From: Verrucomicrobium spinosum DSM 4136 = JCM 18804
GTDB taxonomy: Bacteria > Verrucomicrobiota > Verrucomicrobiia > Verrucomicrobiales > Verrucomicrobiaceae
Assembly: GCF_000172155.1 (NCBI RefSeq)
Contig: NZ_ABIZ01000001.1
Span: forward strand, 930,001-994,000
Direction of reading: 5' to 3'
Length of the DNA: 64,000 bases
The notes under the pieces were generated by a model, which had not been told where the DNA came from, ran no database searches, and saw only the letters and a program-made list of their open reading frames with translations. Positions 52,136-61,325 of this stretch are shown piece by piece. The position numbers and the translations under genes are program-made. Within the stretch, counting starts at the first letter, position 1. Every line of letters begins with the position of its first letter.

Positions 52136-52732
52136 TCACCGCGCCTTCACTGCCAGGAACTCCCCTTTGCCCACGGGCACCAGCGCGGCGGTGAAGGTTT
52201 CGTCGGCATTCACTGCTGCCACGAAATCCGCGACTTCCTCGGGGTGGGAGGTGGCGTTGTCCACCACCAGGGTGCCGCCGGGGCGGAGGATTCGTTTCAG
52301 ATGGGGCCACCAGGCCAGGTAGTCGGCCCGGTTGGAGTCGAGGAAAATCAGGTCGATGCTGTCCCTGCTGGCGTTGCTGAGGAAGTCGCTGGCGTCTCCT
52401 TCCACCAGGGTGATCAGTCCCTGCAACCCGGCCCGCTCGTAGTTCTCCCGTGCCATGGCCACCTTGACGGCGGAGCGTTCCAGCGTGGTGATGTGACCGC
52501 CGAGCGGCTGGGTGGCAAAGGCCAGCCACAGGGTGGAGTAGCCGTTGGAGGCACCCACCTCAAGGATGTGACGGGCCCCGGTTGCGCGGATGAGCGCTGC
52601 CAGAAACTCCCCGGTGTCGCGGGTGATGTTGAGCATCTTCGACTCCCGCTTCGTGTTGCCGAGGTCATTGTCTTCTCCAAAACGTTCCAGTTCAGAGAGC
52701 AGACTGTTGAGGGAGTCGGGGAGTTTTGACAT
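52136..52732 (-). CDS. Class I SAM-dependent O-methyltransferase (COMT/CCoAOMT-like)
   Basis: This 198-residue protein has the small O-methyltransferase layout: an N-terminal helical cap, motif I HILEVGASNGYST, TTLERSAVKVAMA, EGDASDFL, and the metal-site segment IDLIFLDSNRADY with DNATSH. The DxxxxxxN/D pattern is that of Mg-dependent catechol or CoA-ester O-methyltransferases. It is convergent with the UbiA gene, only 33 bases between the stops, and could modify the same product, though co-regulation is not shown. It precedes a clear terminator from the SDR side. Confidence 0.9.
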   Translation of the reverse strand: MSKLPDSLNSLLSELERFGEDNDLGNTKRESKMLNITRDTGEFLAALIRATGARHILEVGASNGYSTLWLAFATQPLGGHITTLERSAVKVAMARENYERAGLQGLITLVEGDASDFLSNASRDSIDLIFLDSNRADYLAWWPHLKRILRPGGTLVVDNATSHPEEVADFVAAVNADETFTAALVPVGKGEFLAVKAR

Positions 52733-52761
52733 GGGGGAGTCAGATGGGGCGAAGCAGAGCC

Positions 52762-52798
52762 AAAAGAAAAACGCACCTCAACGGCGGTTGAGATGCGT
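52762..52798 (-). terminator. Intrinsic terminator after the SDR gene
   Basis: On the minus strand ACGCATCTCAAC (52798-52787) pairs with GTTGAGGTGCGT (52782-52771), with one T-G wobble, around a 4-base loop and is followed by TTTTCTTTT. It ends the SDR/ADH transcription unit before the O-methyltransferase. Confidence 0.87.
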
Positions 52799-52834
52799 GG
52801 GCTTGTGCGGGCAAGGGGCTTGGCTGCGGCTTGC

Positions 52835-53623
52835 TTACGCGATCGCTTTCACGAGACCACCTTCCACGCGCACGGATGAGCCGTTGATGCCGGAGGCGAG
52901 GGGGCTGCAGACGAAGGCCACCACATTGGCGATCTCGTCCACGGTCTCGAACCGCTTGAGCAGGGAGGTGGGGCGCACTTTTTCAAAGAACTCCTGCTCA
53001 AAGGTCTCGAAGGGCTGTCCTCCGCTGAGTTTGTCCACGAACTCTTCCACGCCCTCGGACCGAGTGGGGCCGGGCAGGACGCTGTTCACGGTCACCGCCG
53101 TCCCGGCGCTCAGTTCTGCGAGACCGCGGGCCACGGCGAGCTGGGCGGTCTTGGTCATGCCGTAGTGGATCATCTCCGACGGGATGTGCAGCGCACTCTC
53201 GCTGGAGATAAAGATGATGCGACCGCGGTTGCGCTTGATCATGCCGTCAAAGTAGAGGCGGCTGAGCCGTACCCCGCTGAGCACATTGACGTCAAAGAAA
53301 CGCAGCCATTCCGCATCGGGGATCTCGGAGAAAGGTTTGGGATCAAAGATGCCCAGGTTGTTCACGAGGATGTCCACCTCCGGGTGGGCAGCCGCGAGAT
53401 TCTCCGCCGTGGCCGCATCGGAGAGATCGCCGGGGAATTTTTCAAGCTGGGCGTTCGGCACCGCCTCAAGGATGCGAGCCACGGCTTCATCGACTGAGGC
53501 CGCACTGCGACCGTTGATGATGACGCGGGCGCCCTCACGGGCCAGTGCTCTGGCGATGGCCAGACCGATGCCCTTGGTGGAGGCGGAGACCAGAGCGAGT
53601 TGATTTTCGATTTGCAGATTCAT
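52835..53623 (-). CDS. Short-chain dehydrogenase/reductase (SDR)
   Basis: This 262-residue NAD(P)H enzyme has the classical SDR motifs: ASTKGIGLAIARAL (TGxxxGxG variant), IINGRSAASV, the VNNLGIF cofactor segment, active-site Ser in ISSESALH, and Tyr/Lys in YGMTKTA (YxxxK). The Tyr and Lys are both present, so it should be active on a carbonyl or alcohol of a small substrate. It may be cotranscribed with the following oxidoreductase upstream (42-base gap). It ends in a strong terminator. Confidence 0.93.
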   Translation of the reverse strand: MNLQIENQLALVSASTKGIGLAIARALAREGARVIINGRSAASVDEAVARILEAVPNAQLEKFPGDLSDAATAENLAAAHPEVDILVNNLGIFDPKPFSEIPDAEWLRFFDVNVLSGVRLSRLYFDGMIKRNRGRIIFISSESALHIPSEMIHYGMTKTAQLAVARGLAELSAGTAVTVNSVLPGPTRSEGVEEFVDKLSGGQPFETFEQEFFEKVRPTSLLKRFETVDEIANVVAFVCSPLASGINGSSVRVEGGLVKAIA

Positions 53624-53665
53624 GGGGGTGATTCGGGTGAGGAGTTAGTAGTTAAGGGTTAGAAG

Positions 53666-54700
53666 TTATGCGTTAAGAGGTTCGCTCCAGCCTGTCAGCA
53701 CGGTTTTGCCGATGCTACGTTTGCTCTCCAGCAGCGCGTGGGCCTGCCGCAGATTCGTGGCATTGATCGGTGTGAGGACATCGCGATGGATGGGTTTGAA
53801 TTCCCCTGCATCAATCAAGCGCGCCACCTCAGTGAGGATGTGGCCCTGCTCTGCCATGTCGGGCGTCTGGAACTTCGAGCGGGTGAACATGAACTCCCAC
53901 ACGAATGTGGCGCTCTTCGCCTTCAGTTCATCAATGTCCACCGGTTGGTCGTTCTCCACGATGCCCACGATCTTGCCCTGGGGCCGGATGAGCTCCGCCA
54001 TGGCGGACCAGTAGATGTCGGTGTTGAAAAAGTTGGCGATGCAGTCCACCTCGGCGAACCCAAGTTCCTTGAGCTGCGGACCCAGAGGCTCGCGATGGTC
54101 CACGATGTGATCCGCGCCCAGCTCCTGCACCCATGAGGTGGTTTCCGGGCGGGAGGCGGTCACGATTACCACCAGGCCGGCACGTTTGGCGAGCTGGATG
54201 GCGATGGAGCCCACCCCGCCGGCTCCACCGATGATGAGCAGGGTTTTTCCTGCATCCTTCTTCCCCGTCGGGTCGATGCCCAGACGCTCAAACAGGGCCT
54301 CCCAGGCGGTCAGCGTCACCAGCGGGAATGCGGAGGCCCCGGCGAAGCCGAGGGACGAGGGCTTCTGCCCCACGATCCGCTCATCCACCAGTTGATACTC
54401 CGCATTCGAACCGGGGCGGGTGATGTCACCTGCGTAGTACACCTCATCGCCGGGTTTAAATGCCGTGACTTCTGGGCCCACGGCTTCCACAATCCCGGCC
54501 GCATCCCACCCGAGTACCTTGGGGGTGGTTTCCACCGCAGGCTTCGGGGAGCGCACCTTGGTGTCCACCGGATTCACGGAGACGGCCAGCACCTTTACCA
54601 GCAGGTCGCGGCCGGTTGGGTGGGGCATAGGAAGGTCGGTGTCGAAGAGGGACTTCTCGTCGGCGATGGGCAGATAGTGAGTGAGGGCAATCGCTTTCAT
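53666..54700 (-). CDS. Zinc-type alcohol dehydrogenase-like/NADPH quinone reductase
   Basis: This 344-residue medium-chain reductase starts MKAIALTHYLPI with the GroES-like domain (VSVNPVDTKVR). The Rossmann domain has LLIIGGAGGVGSIAIQLAK and the VIVTASRPET end of strand 2. Zinc-binding Cys residues are absent, as in quinone-reductase/zeta-crystallin-type members. It reduces quinones, enones or similar compounds with NADPH. It probably forms one unit with the SDR gene and is preceded by an AraC regulator gene on the same strand. Confidence 0.93.
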   Translation of the reverse strand: MKAIALTHYLPIADEKSLFDTDLPMPHPTGRDLLVKVLAVSVNPVDTKVRSPKPAVETTPKVLGWDAAGIVEAVGPEVTAFKPGDEVYYAGDITRPGSNAEYQLVDERIVGQKPSSLGFAGASAFPLVTLTAWEALFERLGIDPTGKKDAGKTLLIIGGAGGVGSIAIQLAKRAGLVVIVTASRPETTSWVQELGADHIVDHREPLGPQLKELGFAEVDCIANFFNTDIYWSAMAELIRPQGKIVGIVENDQPVDIDELKAKSATFVWEFMFTRSKFQTPDMAEQGHILTEVARLIDAGEFKPIHRDVLTPINATNLRQAHALLESKRSIGKTVLTGWSEPLNA

Positions 54701-54807
54701 GGCTGGTGGGAGCATCTCTCACTACGCCCATCCGCACAATTCTGGATCCCAGCACAATCCGCGGACCGACCAGTACTTTTTGAGGATCGGGTTCCGATCT
54801 GGGGGCC

Positions 54808-55746
54808 TCACCCTTCACGCCCCACGCCGGCCCGACAAGTCTCACGGATGGCGGCACGAAAATCCGCCGGGGCCTGGCCGGTGCTCTTGCGAAACACCCG
54901 GGCAAAGTAGGAGGGGTCCTTGTATCCCAATCGATAGGCAATCTCCGAGACACTGAGCTCCGTGTGCATGAGCAGCCGCCGTGCCTCCAGGAGCTCCCGG
55001 GCATGGATCAGTTCACCGGCGGTGCCAGCAGTGAACTGCCTTACCACATCGTTCAAATGCCCTGCTGTCACACCCAGCTGCCTGGCGTAGGAGGCCACCG
55101 ACATCGGCTGGCGGAAGCTGTTCTCCACCTCGGCCTGGAAGCGTTGTAGCAGTTCCCGTGAGCGTCCTGCCTCCCTGGGCTCCGGTTTCTGCCGCAGCCA
55201 GGCACGGCTGGCGAGCAGCAGGATCAGCCGTATGCTGTGTCGGCACACCTCCATCCAGCCCTCTCCGCGGGTGGCATATTCCTGCTCGCACCGGGCTATG
55301 AGCGGGGTGACATCCTCCTCAAGGGTCGTGTCCGCCGTGAGGACAGGTGGGTAGCACATGCGATTCACGAAGCCCAGTTGCATGAGGCGGCTGGGCGGAG
55401 GCTCTCTGCCATCGAAGAACGCGGTGGTGAAGGAGATCAGCGTGCCGCGGATGTCATCGGCACCCTCCCACCGGTGCAGTTGACCGGGGCTCACCAGGAT
55501 GAAGGACGGGTGCTCCGCCGGGAGCTTGAAGTGCTCAAAGTCATTGAAGTGCTCCGCAGGACCATGCAGCCAGAAGAGCTCGAAGTGCCCATGGCGATGC
55601 ATGCCGGGCGGGCGGTCCATCTGGGTGTTGAGCACCTCGAAACGCCCCACGTACAGACCCAGCTCGGCGATCTCCGGCTGCACGTAGTCAGTGAGCGGAT
55701 AGTCAGGGATGTCGCGCGTCTCGGCCATGGTGCACGGGACATGCAT
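54808..55746 (-). CDS. AraC family transcriptional regulator
   Basis: This 312-residue regulator has an N-terminal cupin-like ligand domain (PPGMHRHGHFELFWL, SPGQLHRWEG) and a C-terminal AraC DNA-binding domain with two helix-turn-helices. The first, VASYARQLGVTAGHLNDV, is followed by the LSVSEIAYRLGYKDPSYFAR motif and FRKSTGQAPADFR. It lies upstream of the reductase pair on the same strand and may control it. Start at 55746; an ATG at 55728 (MAETRD) is equally plausible. Confidence 0.9.
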   Translation of the reverse strand: MHVPCTMAETRDIPDYPLTDYVQPEIAELGLYVGRFEVLNTQMDRPPGMHRHGHFELFWLHGPAEHFNDFEHFKLPAEHPSFILVSPGQLHRWEGADDIRGTLISFTTAFFDGREPPPSRLMQLGFVNRMCYPPVLTADTTLEEDVTPLIARCEQEYATRGEGWMEVCRHSIRLILLLASRAWLRQKPEPREAGRSRELLQRFQAEVENSFRQPMSVASYARQLGVTAGHLNDVVRQFTAGTAGELIHARELLEARRLLMHTELSVSEIAYRLGYKDPSYFARVFRKSTGQAPADFRAAIRETCRAGVGREG

Positions 55747-55783
55747 ACATCAGCCTGGAGGGCGGTTCACGCTATTTAGGAGG

Positions 55784-56716
55784 TCATGGCCGCACCACGT
55801 CGTTTGCGTGACGGGCGATCCAGTCCCGGGACCATTCCACCGCCTCCAGTTTCATCCCGCAGAGAGGCGTGCAGTGGAAGATGAGCCCTTCGATCTGGCC
55901 CTGCTTCAGCCATTCCAGCCCGAGACGGCACTGATGTTCCATCAGGGAAACGGGGATCGTCTTCTTCTCACCAAAGTCCCACATGTAAATGCCCAGCAGC
56001 GTGGGCTTGGTGGGGGCAATCTTGCGGTACGCGGCGAAGTTTGCCTCCAGATTGGCCAGCTCCCGCGCCTTCCAGGTCCAGAGGTACACTTGATCCACCG
56101 CATCCACATGGGGCTGGATCACGGGGTGAAGCTGGTTCGTGTAAATCACCATGCAGAGATCCAGCGGCCGGGGCAGGGCGTGCAGGTCCTTCCTGATCTG
56201 GGCGACCTGGGCCACGGTCAGGTGTGCGGCTGCCTCTGTCGCACCGTTCTTGGGCAGGGCATCTCCCAGGAAGAAGTCATCCATGTCCAGCCCCGTCAGA
56301 TGAGGGGTCTTTTTCGCGAGGTCCAGCGCCTGCTCGAGCTTCTGCGCGGTGGTGAAGTTCTTTCCTCCATCCACGAAACTCCAGGTGAGTCGGCGGGTCT
56401 TGGCGAACTGCTTGACGTAGTCGTCGAAAGGGGGCGGGGGCGTGCCCGTGAACCGCACCATGCAGCAGTTCGGGATGCCCATGTATTCCAGCGCCGCCGC
56501 GGGCTCGATGTCGCTGTCTTTGCCACCGATGCCATAGCCCTGAGTCAGCGAGCCAGCATCATGCCCCCACATCCAGAGGCGATCCCGCAGGGTGCGCTCA
56601 TACGGCGGCTGGAGGGCTGCAGCCTGGTGACCAGCGGGCAGCAGGCATGCTCCGGCAGTGAGCGCGCTGTGGGTGAGGAACTGGCGACGACTTGGAGAAG
56701 GCAATGAGGAATGCAT
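55784..56716 (-). CDS. Tat-exported protein of unknown function, TIM-barrel-like
   Basis: This 310-residue protein has a Tat-type signal (PSPSRRQFLTHSALTAG) and an alternating strand/helix pattern (TGLDMDDFFLGD, LCMVIYTNQLHP, PTLLGIYMWDFG, GLIFHCTPLCG) that suggests a TIM barrel. No family is recognised. Such proteins are common in PVC genomes near sugar or lipid hydrolases. It sits between the AraC regulator (37 bases) and the DUF1080 gene (128 bases), so it may belong to a catabolic unit, but substrate and reaction cannot be given. Confidence 0.78.
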   Translation of the reverse strand: MHSSLPSPSRRQFLTHSALTAGACLLPAGHQAAALQPPYERTLRDRLWMWGHDAGSLTQGYGIGGKDSDIEPAAALEYMGIPNCCMVRFTGTPPPPFDDYVKQFAKTRRLTWSFVDGGKNFTTAQKLEQALDLAKKTPHLTGLDMDDFFLGDALPKNGATEAAAHLTVAQVAQIRKDLHALPRPLDLCMVIYTNQLHPVIQPHVDAVDQVYLWTWKARELANLEANFAAYRKIAPTKPTLLGIYMWDFGEKKTIPVSLMEHQCRLGLEWLKQGQIEGLIFHCTPLCGMKLEAVEWSRDWIARHANDVVRP

Positions 56717-56844
56717 GGGTGGGGTATCCGGCGACGGGCGTATGGGAAATAACGAGCGGGTGAGCCGCTCTCTGCGGAGCCAGTGTGAGGGGCAGGAAAT
56801 TGCGCGTCATCCGTGGCACGCGCTCATCCTGTACTGGGGCTGGG

Positions 56845-57714
56845 CTATTTGCCGGGGGCCATTGCCGCGGGCTTGGACACCTTGACGGTGCCCAGGGGAT
56901 GCAGCTCGAATTGACGCACGATCATTTCTGCACCTTCAGTCTGGAGGAGGATCTTGCCCTGGCTGGGCTTGCACTCGTATGCCTCGTTCACCTTCACGCC
57001 ATTGACGAAGTATTGCAGGGTGTCGCCCTTGGCGATGACCTCCAGGCGCGTCCATTCACCGAAGGGGGACTCCACGTCCTCCTTGCCTCGGAAATTCGCT
57101 ACATCGGTCCAGTCCACATCGCGTTTCTCCCAGTTGATGCGGCCTGCGGTCACTGTCTGGCGGGGAGCGCCGGGTTTCCAGATTTTTTCCTTGTCCCGGT
57201 CCAGTGCGAACTCGGCGCTGAGGGAGGTGGTGAGTGTCGTGCCATCGGGCATCTTGGGGGAGAGGACCAGAATGTCACCCACTCCGCCTTCGATGATCTG
57301 CGCCTCGATGCTGGCCATCCAGGTGTCCCTGTAGGCACCGTGAGGTCCGTGGGAATGGAGGAGGAGTCCGTTGTCGCGTGCCTTGTTCTCGCGTTTGCCC
57401 CAGGTCTTCGCACCCCACTTGAACTCCAGCACCAGGTGGTAGTCCCGGTAGTCCTGCTTCGTGGCCACATAGCCGTAGCCGCGCCCGCTCACGTGGAGGT
57501 TTTTGTCCGGCTGGATGGTCCAGATGTCCTTTGGATCATCGTGGAAGTCCGCCTTGGGGTTCACGTAGTAGTCCACATCACCGGTTTTGATGCTCTCCAG
57601 CAGGTCGATCTTGGATTTGACTGGGTCTGCGGCGCTGACAGGCAGCAGGGAGGCCATGGGGAGCAGCAGGACACTGAGGGCCGTGGCTGCGGATTTTTTT
57701 GAGGGGATAATCAT
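56845..57714 (-). CDS. DUF1080 (3-keto-disaccharide hydrolase-like) exported protein
   Basis: This 289-residue protein has a signal peptide and the DUF1080 concanavalin-like fold, marked by LHVSGRGYGYVATKQDYRDY, HLVLEFKWG, NGLLLHSHG and EAQIIEGGVGD with WTRLEVIAKG at the C-terminal end. Some DUF1080 members hydrolyse 3-keto-glycosides in the periplasm. A signal peptide and neighbours with Tat or regulator genes fit a sugar-acting unit. It starts 59 bases after the next regulator gene on the same strand. Confidence 0.92.
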   Translation of the reverse strand: MIIPSKKSAATALSVLLLPMASLLPVSAADPVKSKIDLLESIKTGDVDYYVNPKADFHDDPKDIWTIQPDKNLHVSGRGYGYVATKQDYRDYHLVLEFKWGAKTWGKRENKARDNGLLLHSHGPHGAYRDTWMASIEAQIIEGGVGDILVLSPKMPDGTTLTTSLSAEFALDRDKEKIWKPGAPRQTVTAGRINWEKRDVDWTDVANFRGKEDVESPFGEWTRLEVIAKGDTLQYFVNGVKVNEAYECKPSQGKILLQTEGAEMIVRQFELHPLGTVKVSKPAAMAPGK

Positions 57715-57798
57715 GGCCGATACTTACGCAAAGCCACGGCCGACGCTGTGTCGTCATTTCCGGCGAAGAAATCTCCTTTTCCGGCGTGGATGAAGTTG

Positions 57799-58740
57799 TC
57801 ATCCGCGGGCTCTCACCGCAGCGCGGTAAGCGAGCGGAGAGCGCTGTTGATGCCGATGAAACTGCCGCTGAAAGTTTGCCGGGGAGGGGTAGCCGCAGGC
57901 GGTGGCGATGCGGGCCACCGTGTCGTCTGTCTCGGCGAGGAGACGGCAGGCGCGGCCGATGCGCAGTTCATTGAGGTACTGTGGCACGGAGCGCCCCGTG
58001 CTCTTCTTGAACAGACGACTGAAGGCGCTCTCACTCAGTCCCGCCATGAGGGCCAGGTCGCGCACGTGGAGGGGCGTGGCCAGATGGGACTCTATGTGGG
58101 CAATGATGGGCGCAACGCGGTCGGTCGGGCCATGGGCTGCCGGTGCGTGGAAACCGGGTGAGGCGATCTCCACCAGTTCCCTGGACACCGCCAGGTCTTC
58201 CAGGATCTCCAGCAGCAGCACCACGCGACGCAGCCCGGTGGCACGGGACAGTTGTTTCATTCTCAAGGCAGCCCGCCTGCGGGTGGGCCCCCGGACCTCC
58301 AGTCCAAGTCGAGAACGATGAAACAACTGCCGGACACGTTGCATGGAGGCATGCTGCAGCCAGCCCTTCCCCAGCAGGTCCGGCATGAACTGCACCACGA
58401 TCGCCTGCACCCGCTGCCCCCGGCCCGTGGCAGGATGTTCATTGCGATAGTCGTGCGGCAGGTCCGGGCCGAGCAGTGTCAGATCCCCTGGACGCAGACG
58501 GGTCAGCTTGTCGCCCACCATGCGTTCCGTGCCGCCGCGCAGCACCAGGGTGATCTCGCACTCCGGGTGGTGGTGCCATACGCAGCCAAAGTCGTCTCCC
58601 CGCACGACCTCACACGCCACCAGTTCCGAGGCGGCCAGGGGCGAGGGTTTTTCAACGACGAGGTGCACGGCTGGAAATGTCCGCCCAGAACAGACTGTGA
58701 CAAGCTTTGCGCCGAAGGAAATGCAGATGCCTTGTCGCAT
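57799..58740 (-). CDS. AraC family transcriptional regulator
   Basis: This 313-residue protein has a cupin-like sensor half (VWHHHPECEITLVLRG, LRPGDLTLLGPDLPHDY) and a C-terminal AraC DNA-binding domain (VRDLALMAGLSESAFSRLFK; IATACGYPSPANFQRQF). The start at 58740 (MRQGICI) was preferred to an earlier ATG at 58767. It is upstream of the DUF1080 gene on the same strand and divergent from the ceramidase-like gene, so it may control either or both. Confidence 0.9.
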   Translation of the reverse strand: MRQGICISFGAKLVTVCSGRTFPAVHLVVEKPSPLAASELVACEVVRGDDFGCVWHHHPECEITLVLRGGTERMVGDKLTRLRPGDLTLLGPDLPHDYRNEHPATGRGQRVQAIVVQFMPDLLGKGWLQHASMQRVRQLFHRSRLGLEVRGPTRRRAALRMKQLSRATGLRRVVLLLEILEDLAVSRELVEIASPGFHAPAAHGPTDRVAPIIAHIESHLATPLHVRDLALMAGLSESAFSRLFKKSTGRSVPQYLNELRIGRACRLLAETDDTVARIATACGYPSPANFQRQFHRHQQRSPLAYRAAVRARG

Positions 58741-58821
58741 GATACGAATGTGCCCGTGACTGGTCATCCCGGTACGGGACGTGCAAGCTTGGCGGTGGTG
58801 GGACGTAGTGGCAGGATGCCT

Positions 58822-60258
58822 ATGAAATCGTGGATTTCTGCTTTCCTCGTGATGTGCCTCTCCGCTGGCCTGGTGGCTGCGGAGCCGACCTCATCGGCCC
58901 CGCTGCGTGCCGGGGCCGCCACGAGCAACATCACGCCGGAACTGGGGGCGAAGATCATCGGTGGCTTTGTGCCCTTCCCGGCCACCGGGGTGCATGATGA
59001 ATTGCATGCCCGCTGTCTGGTGCTGGATGACGGAAAGACCAGGCTGGCGCTGGTGGTGTGTGACCTCCTCGGGCTGCACCGGAGCGTGAGCATCGAGGCG
59101 CGGCGTTTGATTGAGGAGTCAACCGGCATCCCGCCTGCGCAGGTGATGATCTCCGGCACGCACACCCACTCTGCCACCAGTGCCCTGGGGGACAGCCGCT
59201 ATGTCTCTGAGCAGCCTCTGGATGCCTACCAGCAGTTTTTGGCCCGCCGGATTGCCGACGGTGTGCGGCGGGCGGTGAATGCTTTGCGTCCGGCACAGGT
59301 CGGCTTTGTCACCGCTGAAGCTCCTGAACATGTCTTCAACCGGCGGTGGGTGATGAAAGAGGGGACGGCACCGGTGAACCCGTTTGGCAAGGTGGACAAA
59401 GTGAAGATGAATCCGCCGGGAGGCAGTCCGAATCTGGTGGAGCCCGCTGGGCCCACTGATCCCACGGTGTCCATCCTGGCTCTCCGGGAGCCTGAGGGAC
59501 GGCTGATCTCCGTGTTTGCCGCCTACTCGCTGCACTACGTGGGTGGCGTGGGCAATGGGGAGATTTCTGCGGATTACTACGGCATGTTCTGCTCCGCCCT
59601 GGCACGGCTCAATGGGGCCAAGGAGGATGAGTCCCTGCCGTTCGTGCCCATTCTGGCCAACGGCACCAGTGGTGATATCAACAACGTCAACTTCCGCACG
59701 CCGCGCCCCTCCTCGCCACCCTATGCCCAGATGAGAAAGGTGGCCGAGGATGTGGCGGGCAAGGTGCAGGCCGCACTGGCCGGCGTGGAGTGGAAGGATC
59801 GGGCAGACCTGCAGGCGCGTTTCCGCGAACTCGAGCTGTCCTGGCGGGTGCTGAGCCCAGAAACTCTGGCTTGGGCAAAGGAGAAACTGCCGAATGCCGA
59901 CGTGCCGTCTGTGAAAGCCGATCTGCCCGCGATCTATGCCCGGCGGGTGCAACAGCTCAGCGAGGCGAAAAATCCCGCACGCATCCCCCTGCAGGTGTTC
60001 CGGATCGGAGACGTCTGCATCGGGACCTTTCCCTGCGAGACGTTTGCGGAGACAGGGCTGGAGTTCAAAAAGCGCAGCCCGCTCAAGCACTCATTCATGG
60101 TGGAGCTGAACCACGGGTACTTCGGCTACCTGCCCACCCCGCGCCACTTTGAGCTAGGTGGGTATGAGACCTGGCCGGGAACGAACTCACTGGAGCCGCA
60201 AGCGGCGGTGAAGATGCTGGATGCCCTGCTGGAGATGGCGGGGGATTTGAAGCGATGA
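58822..60258 (+). CDS. Neutral/alkaline ceramidase-like exported protein
   Basis: This 478-residue protein resembles the N-terminal catalytic part of neutral/alkaline non-lysosomal ceramidases, which hydrolyse amide-linked lipids. After a signal peptide it has AATSNITPELG, a GVHDELHARCLVLDD segment, MISGTHTHSATS (metal-binding His region), and YSLHYVGGVGNGEISADYYGMF with NGTSGDINNVNF. The start at 58822 was chosen because an AGGA Shine-Dalgarno precedes it by five bases. In Verrucomicrobiota such proteins are often present in several copies with unknown true substrates. It is divergent from the AraC gene. Confidence 0.88.
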   Translation: MKSWISAFLVMCLSAGLVAAEPTSSAPLRAGAATSNITPELGAKIIGGFVPFPATGVHDELHARCLVLDDGKTRLALVVCDLLGLHRSVSIEARRLIEESTGIPPAQVMISGTHTHSATSALGDSRYVSEQPLDAYQQFLARRIADGVRRAVNALRPAQVGFVTAEAPEHVFNRRWVMKEGTAPVNPFGKVDKVKMNPPGGSPNLVEPAGPTDPTVSILALREPEGRLISVFAAYSLHYVGGVGNGEISADYYGMFCSALARLNGAKEDESLPFVPILANGTSGDINNVNFRTPRPSSPPYAQMRKVAEDVAGKVQAALAGVEWKDRADLQARFRELELSWRVLSPETLAWAKEKLPNADVPSVKADLPAIYARRVQQLSEAKNPARIPLQVFRIGDVCIGTFPCETFAETGLEFKKRSPLKHSFMVELNHGYFGYLPTPRHFELGGYETWPGTNSLEPQAAVKMLDALLEMAGDLKR

Positions 60259-60368
60259 CTCCTCGTCTCCGTACGTCCAGACGGTTTGTCCTTCCAGGTT
60301 GAGGGGCGTCGCCGCAACGCTTCCGCGTTGTGCTTGCACTTTGCTTCAGCGTCCCTACCATCGGGCGC

Positions 60369-61325
60369 GTGAGCATTGCCCCTGACTCTCCGTCCGCTGC
60401 TGTCCCCGGCTCAGTGCCCGTCATCGTGGCTCGGGCCGTGGCCAAAAAGTTTGGTGACTTCGCCGCACTGCAGGGGCTGGATCTGGAAGTGCGTCGTGGC
60501 GAATGCGTCGGGCTCTTGGGCCCCAACGGCGCGGGCAAGTCCACCTTCATCGGCTGTCTCTATGGGGCGGTCCTCCGCACTGGTGGCGATCTCACCGTCT
60601 TCGGTCACGATCCCGCGCAGAATCCGCGGAAGATCAAAGAGCGTCTTGGGGTTGTCCCTCAGGAGAACGCCCTGGATGAAGGCCTGACGGTGATGGAGAA
60701 CATGCGTCTGTATGCGCGGTTTGAGGGGGTGGACAAAAAGACCGCCCTGTTGCGAATCGACGAGTTGTTGACCCACATGTCCCTGGACCACAAGAAACAG
60801 GCACCGATCAAGACCCTCTCTGGCGGCATGAAGCGCCGGCTCGCCTTTGTGCGGGCACTTCTGTCTGACCCGGAACTCCTCATCCTGGACGAGCCCACCA
60901 CCGGCCTGGATCCCGCCGTGAGGCATCTCATCTGGGAGAAGGTAATTTCCTATCGCCAGGCGGGCAAGACCGTCATGGTCACCACCCACTACATGCACGA
61001 GGCGGAGATCCTGTGCGACCGCATCATCATCCTGAACCGCGGCGCGGTGGTCGGTGCAGGGGCGCCCCGTGCACTCATCGACAAAGAGACGCCCGGGTTT
61101 GTGGCCACCTTTGCGCACGACTTTGACGCCCGGATCAAGTCGGAGCTCCGGTCCGGATGGGAGCTCTTCCACCAGGGTCGGCAGTGCTGCGTGCGCGCGC
61201 CCAAGATCGATGACCTCCTCTCCCTCCAGCAGACGCTGGGCACCACGGCGCTCCAGTTGCGCCCGTCCAATCTGGAAGACGTTTACCTGAAACTCACCGG
61301 CCGCGAGCTCGACGACAATGACTGA
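60369..61325 (+). CDS. ABC transporter ATP-binding protein (NodI/DrrA-like)
   Basis: This 318-residue cytoplasmic ATPase has Walker A GPNGAGKST, Q-loop QENALDEG, signature LSGGMKRRL and Walker B LLILDEPTTGLDP with the switch His in TTHYMHEAE. It matches the ATPases paired with ABC-2 permeases (NodI, DrrA) for export of polysaccharides, lipids or drugs. The GTG at 60369 was used because sequence before it is non-conserved. It overlaps the permease gene by eight bases. Confidence 0.94.
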   Translation: MSIAPDSPSAAVPGSVPVIVARAVAKKFGDFAALQGLDLEVRRGECVGLLGPNGAGKSTFIGCLYGAVLRTGGDLTVFGHDPAQNPRKIKERLGVVPQENALDEGLTVMENMRLYARFEGVDKKTALLRIDELLTHMSLDHKKQAPIKTLSGGMKRRLAFVRALLSDPELLILDEPTTGLDPAVRHLIWEKVISYRQAGKTVMVTTHYMHEAEILCDRIIILNRGAVVGAGAPRALIDKETPGFVATFAHDFDARIKSELRSGWELFHQGRQCCVRAPKIDDLLSLQQTLGTTALQLRPSNLEDVYLKLTGRELDDND

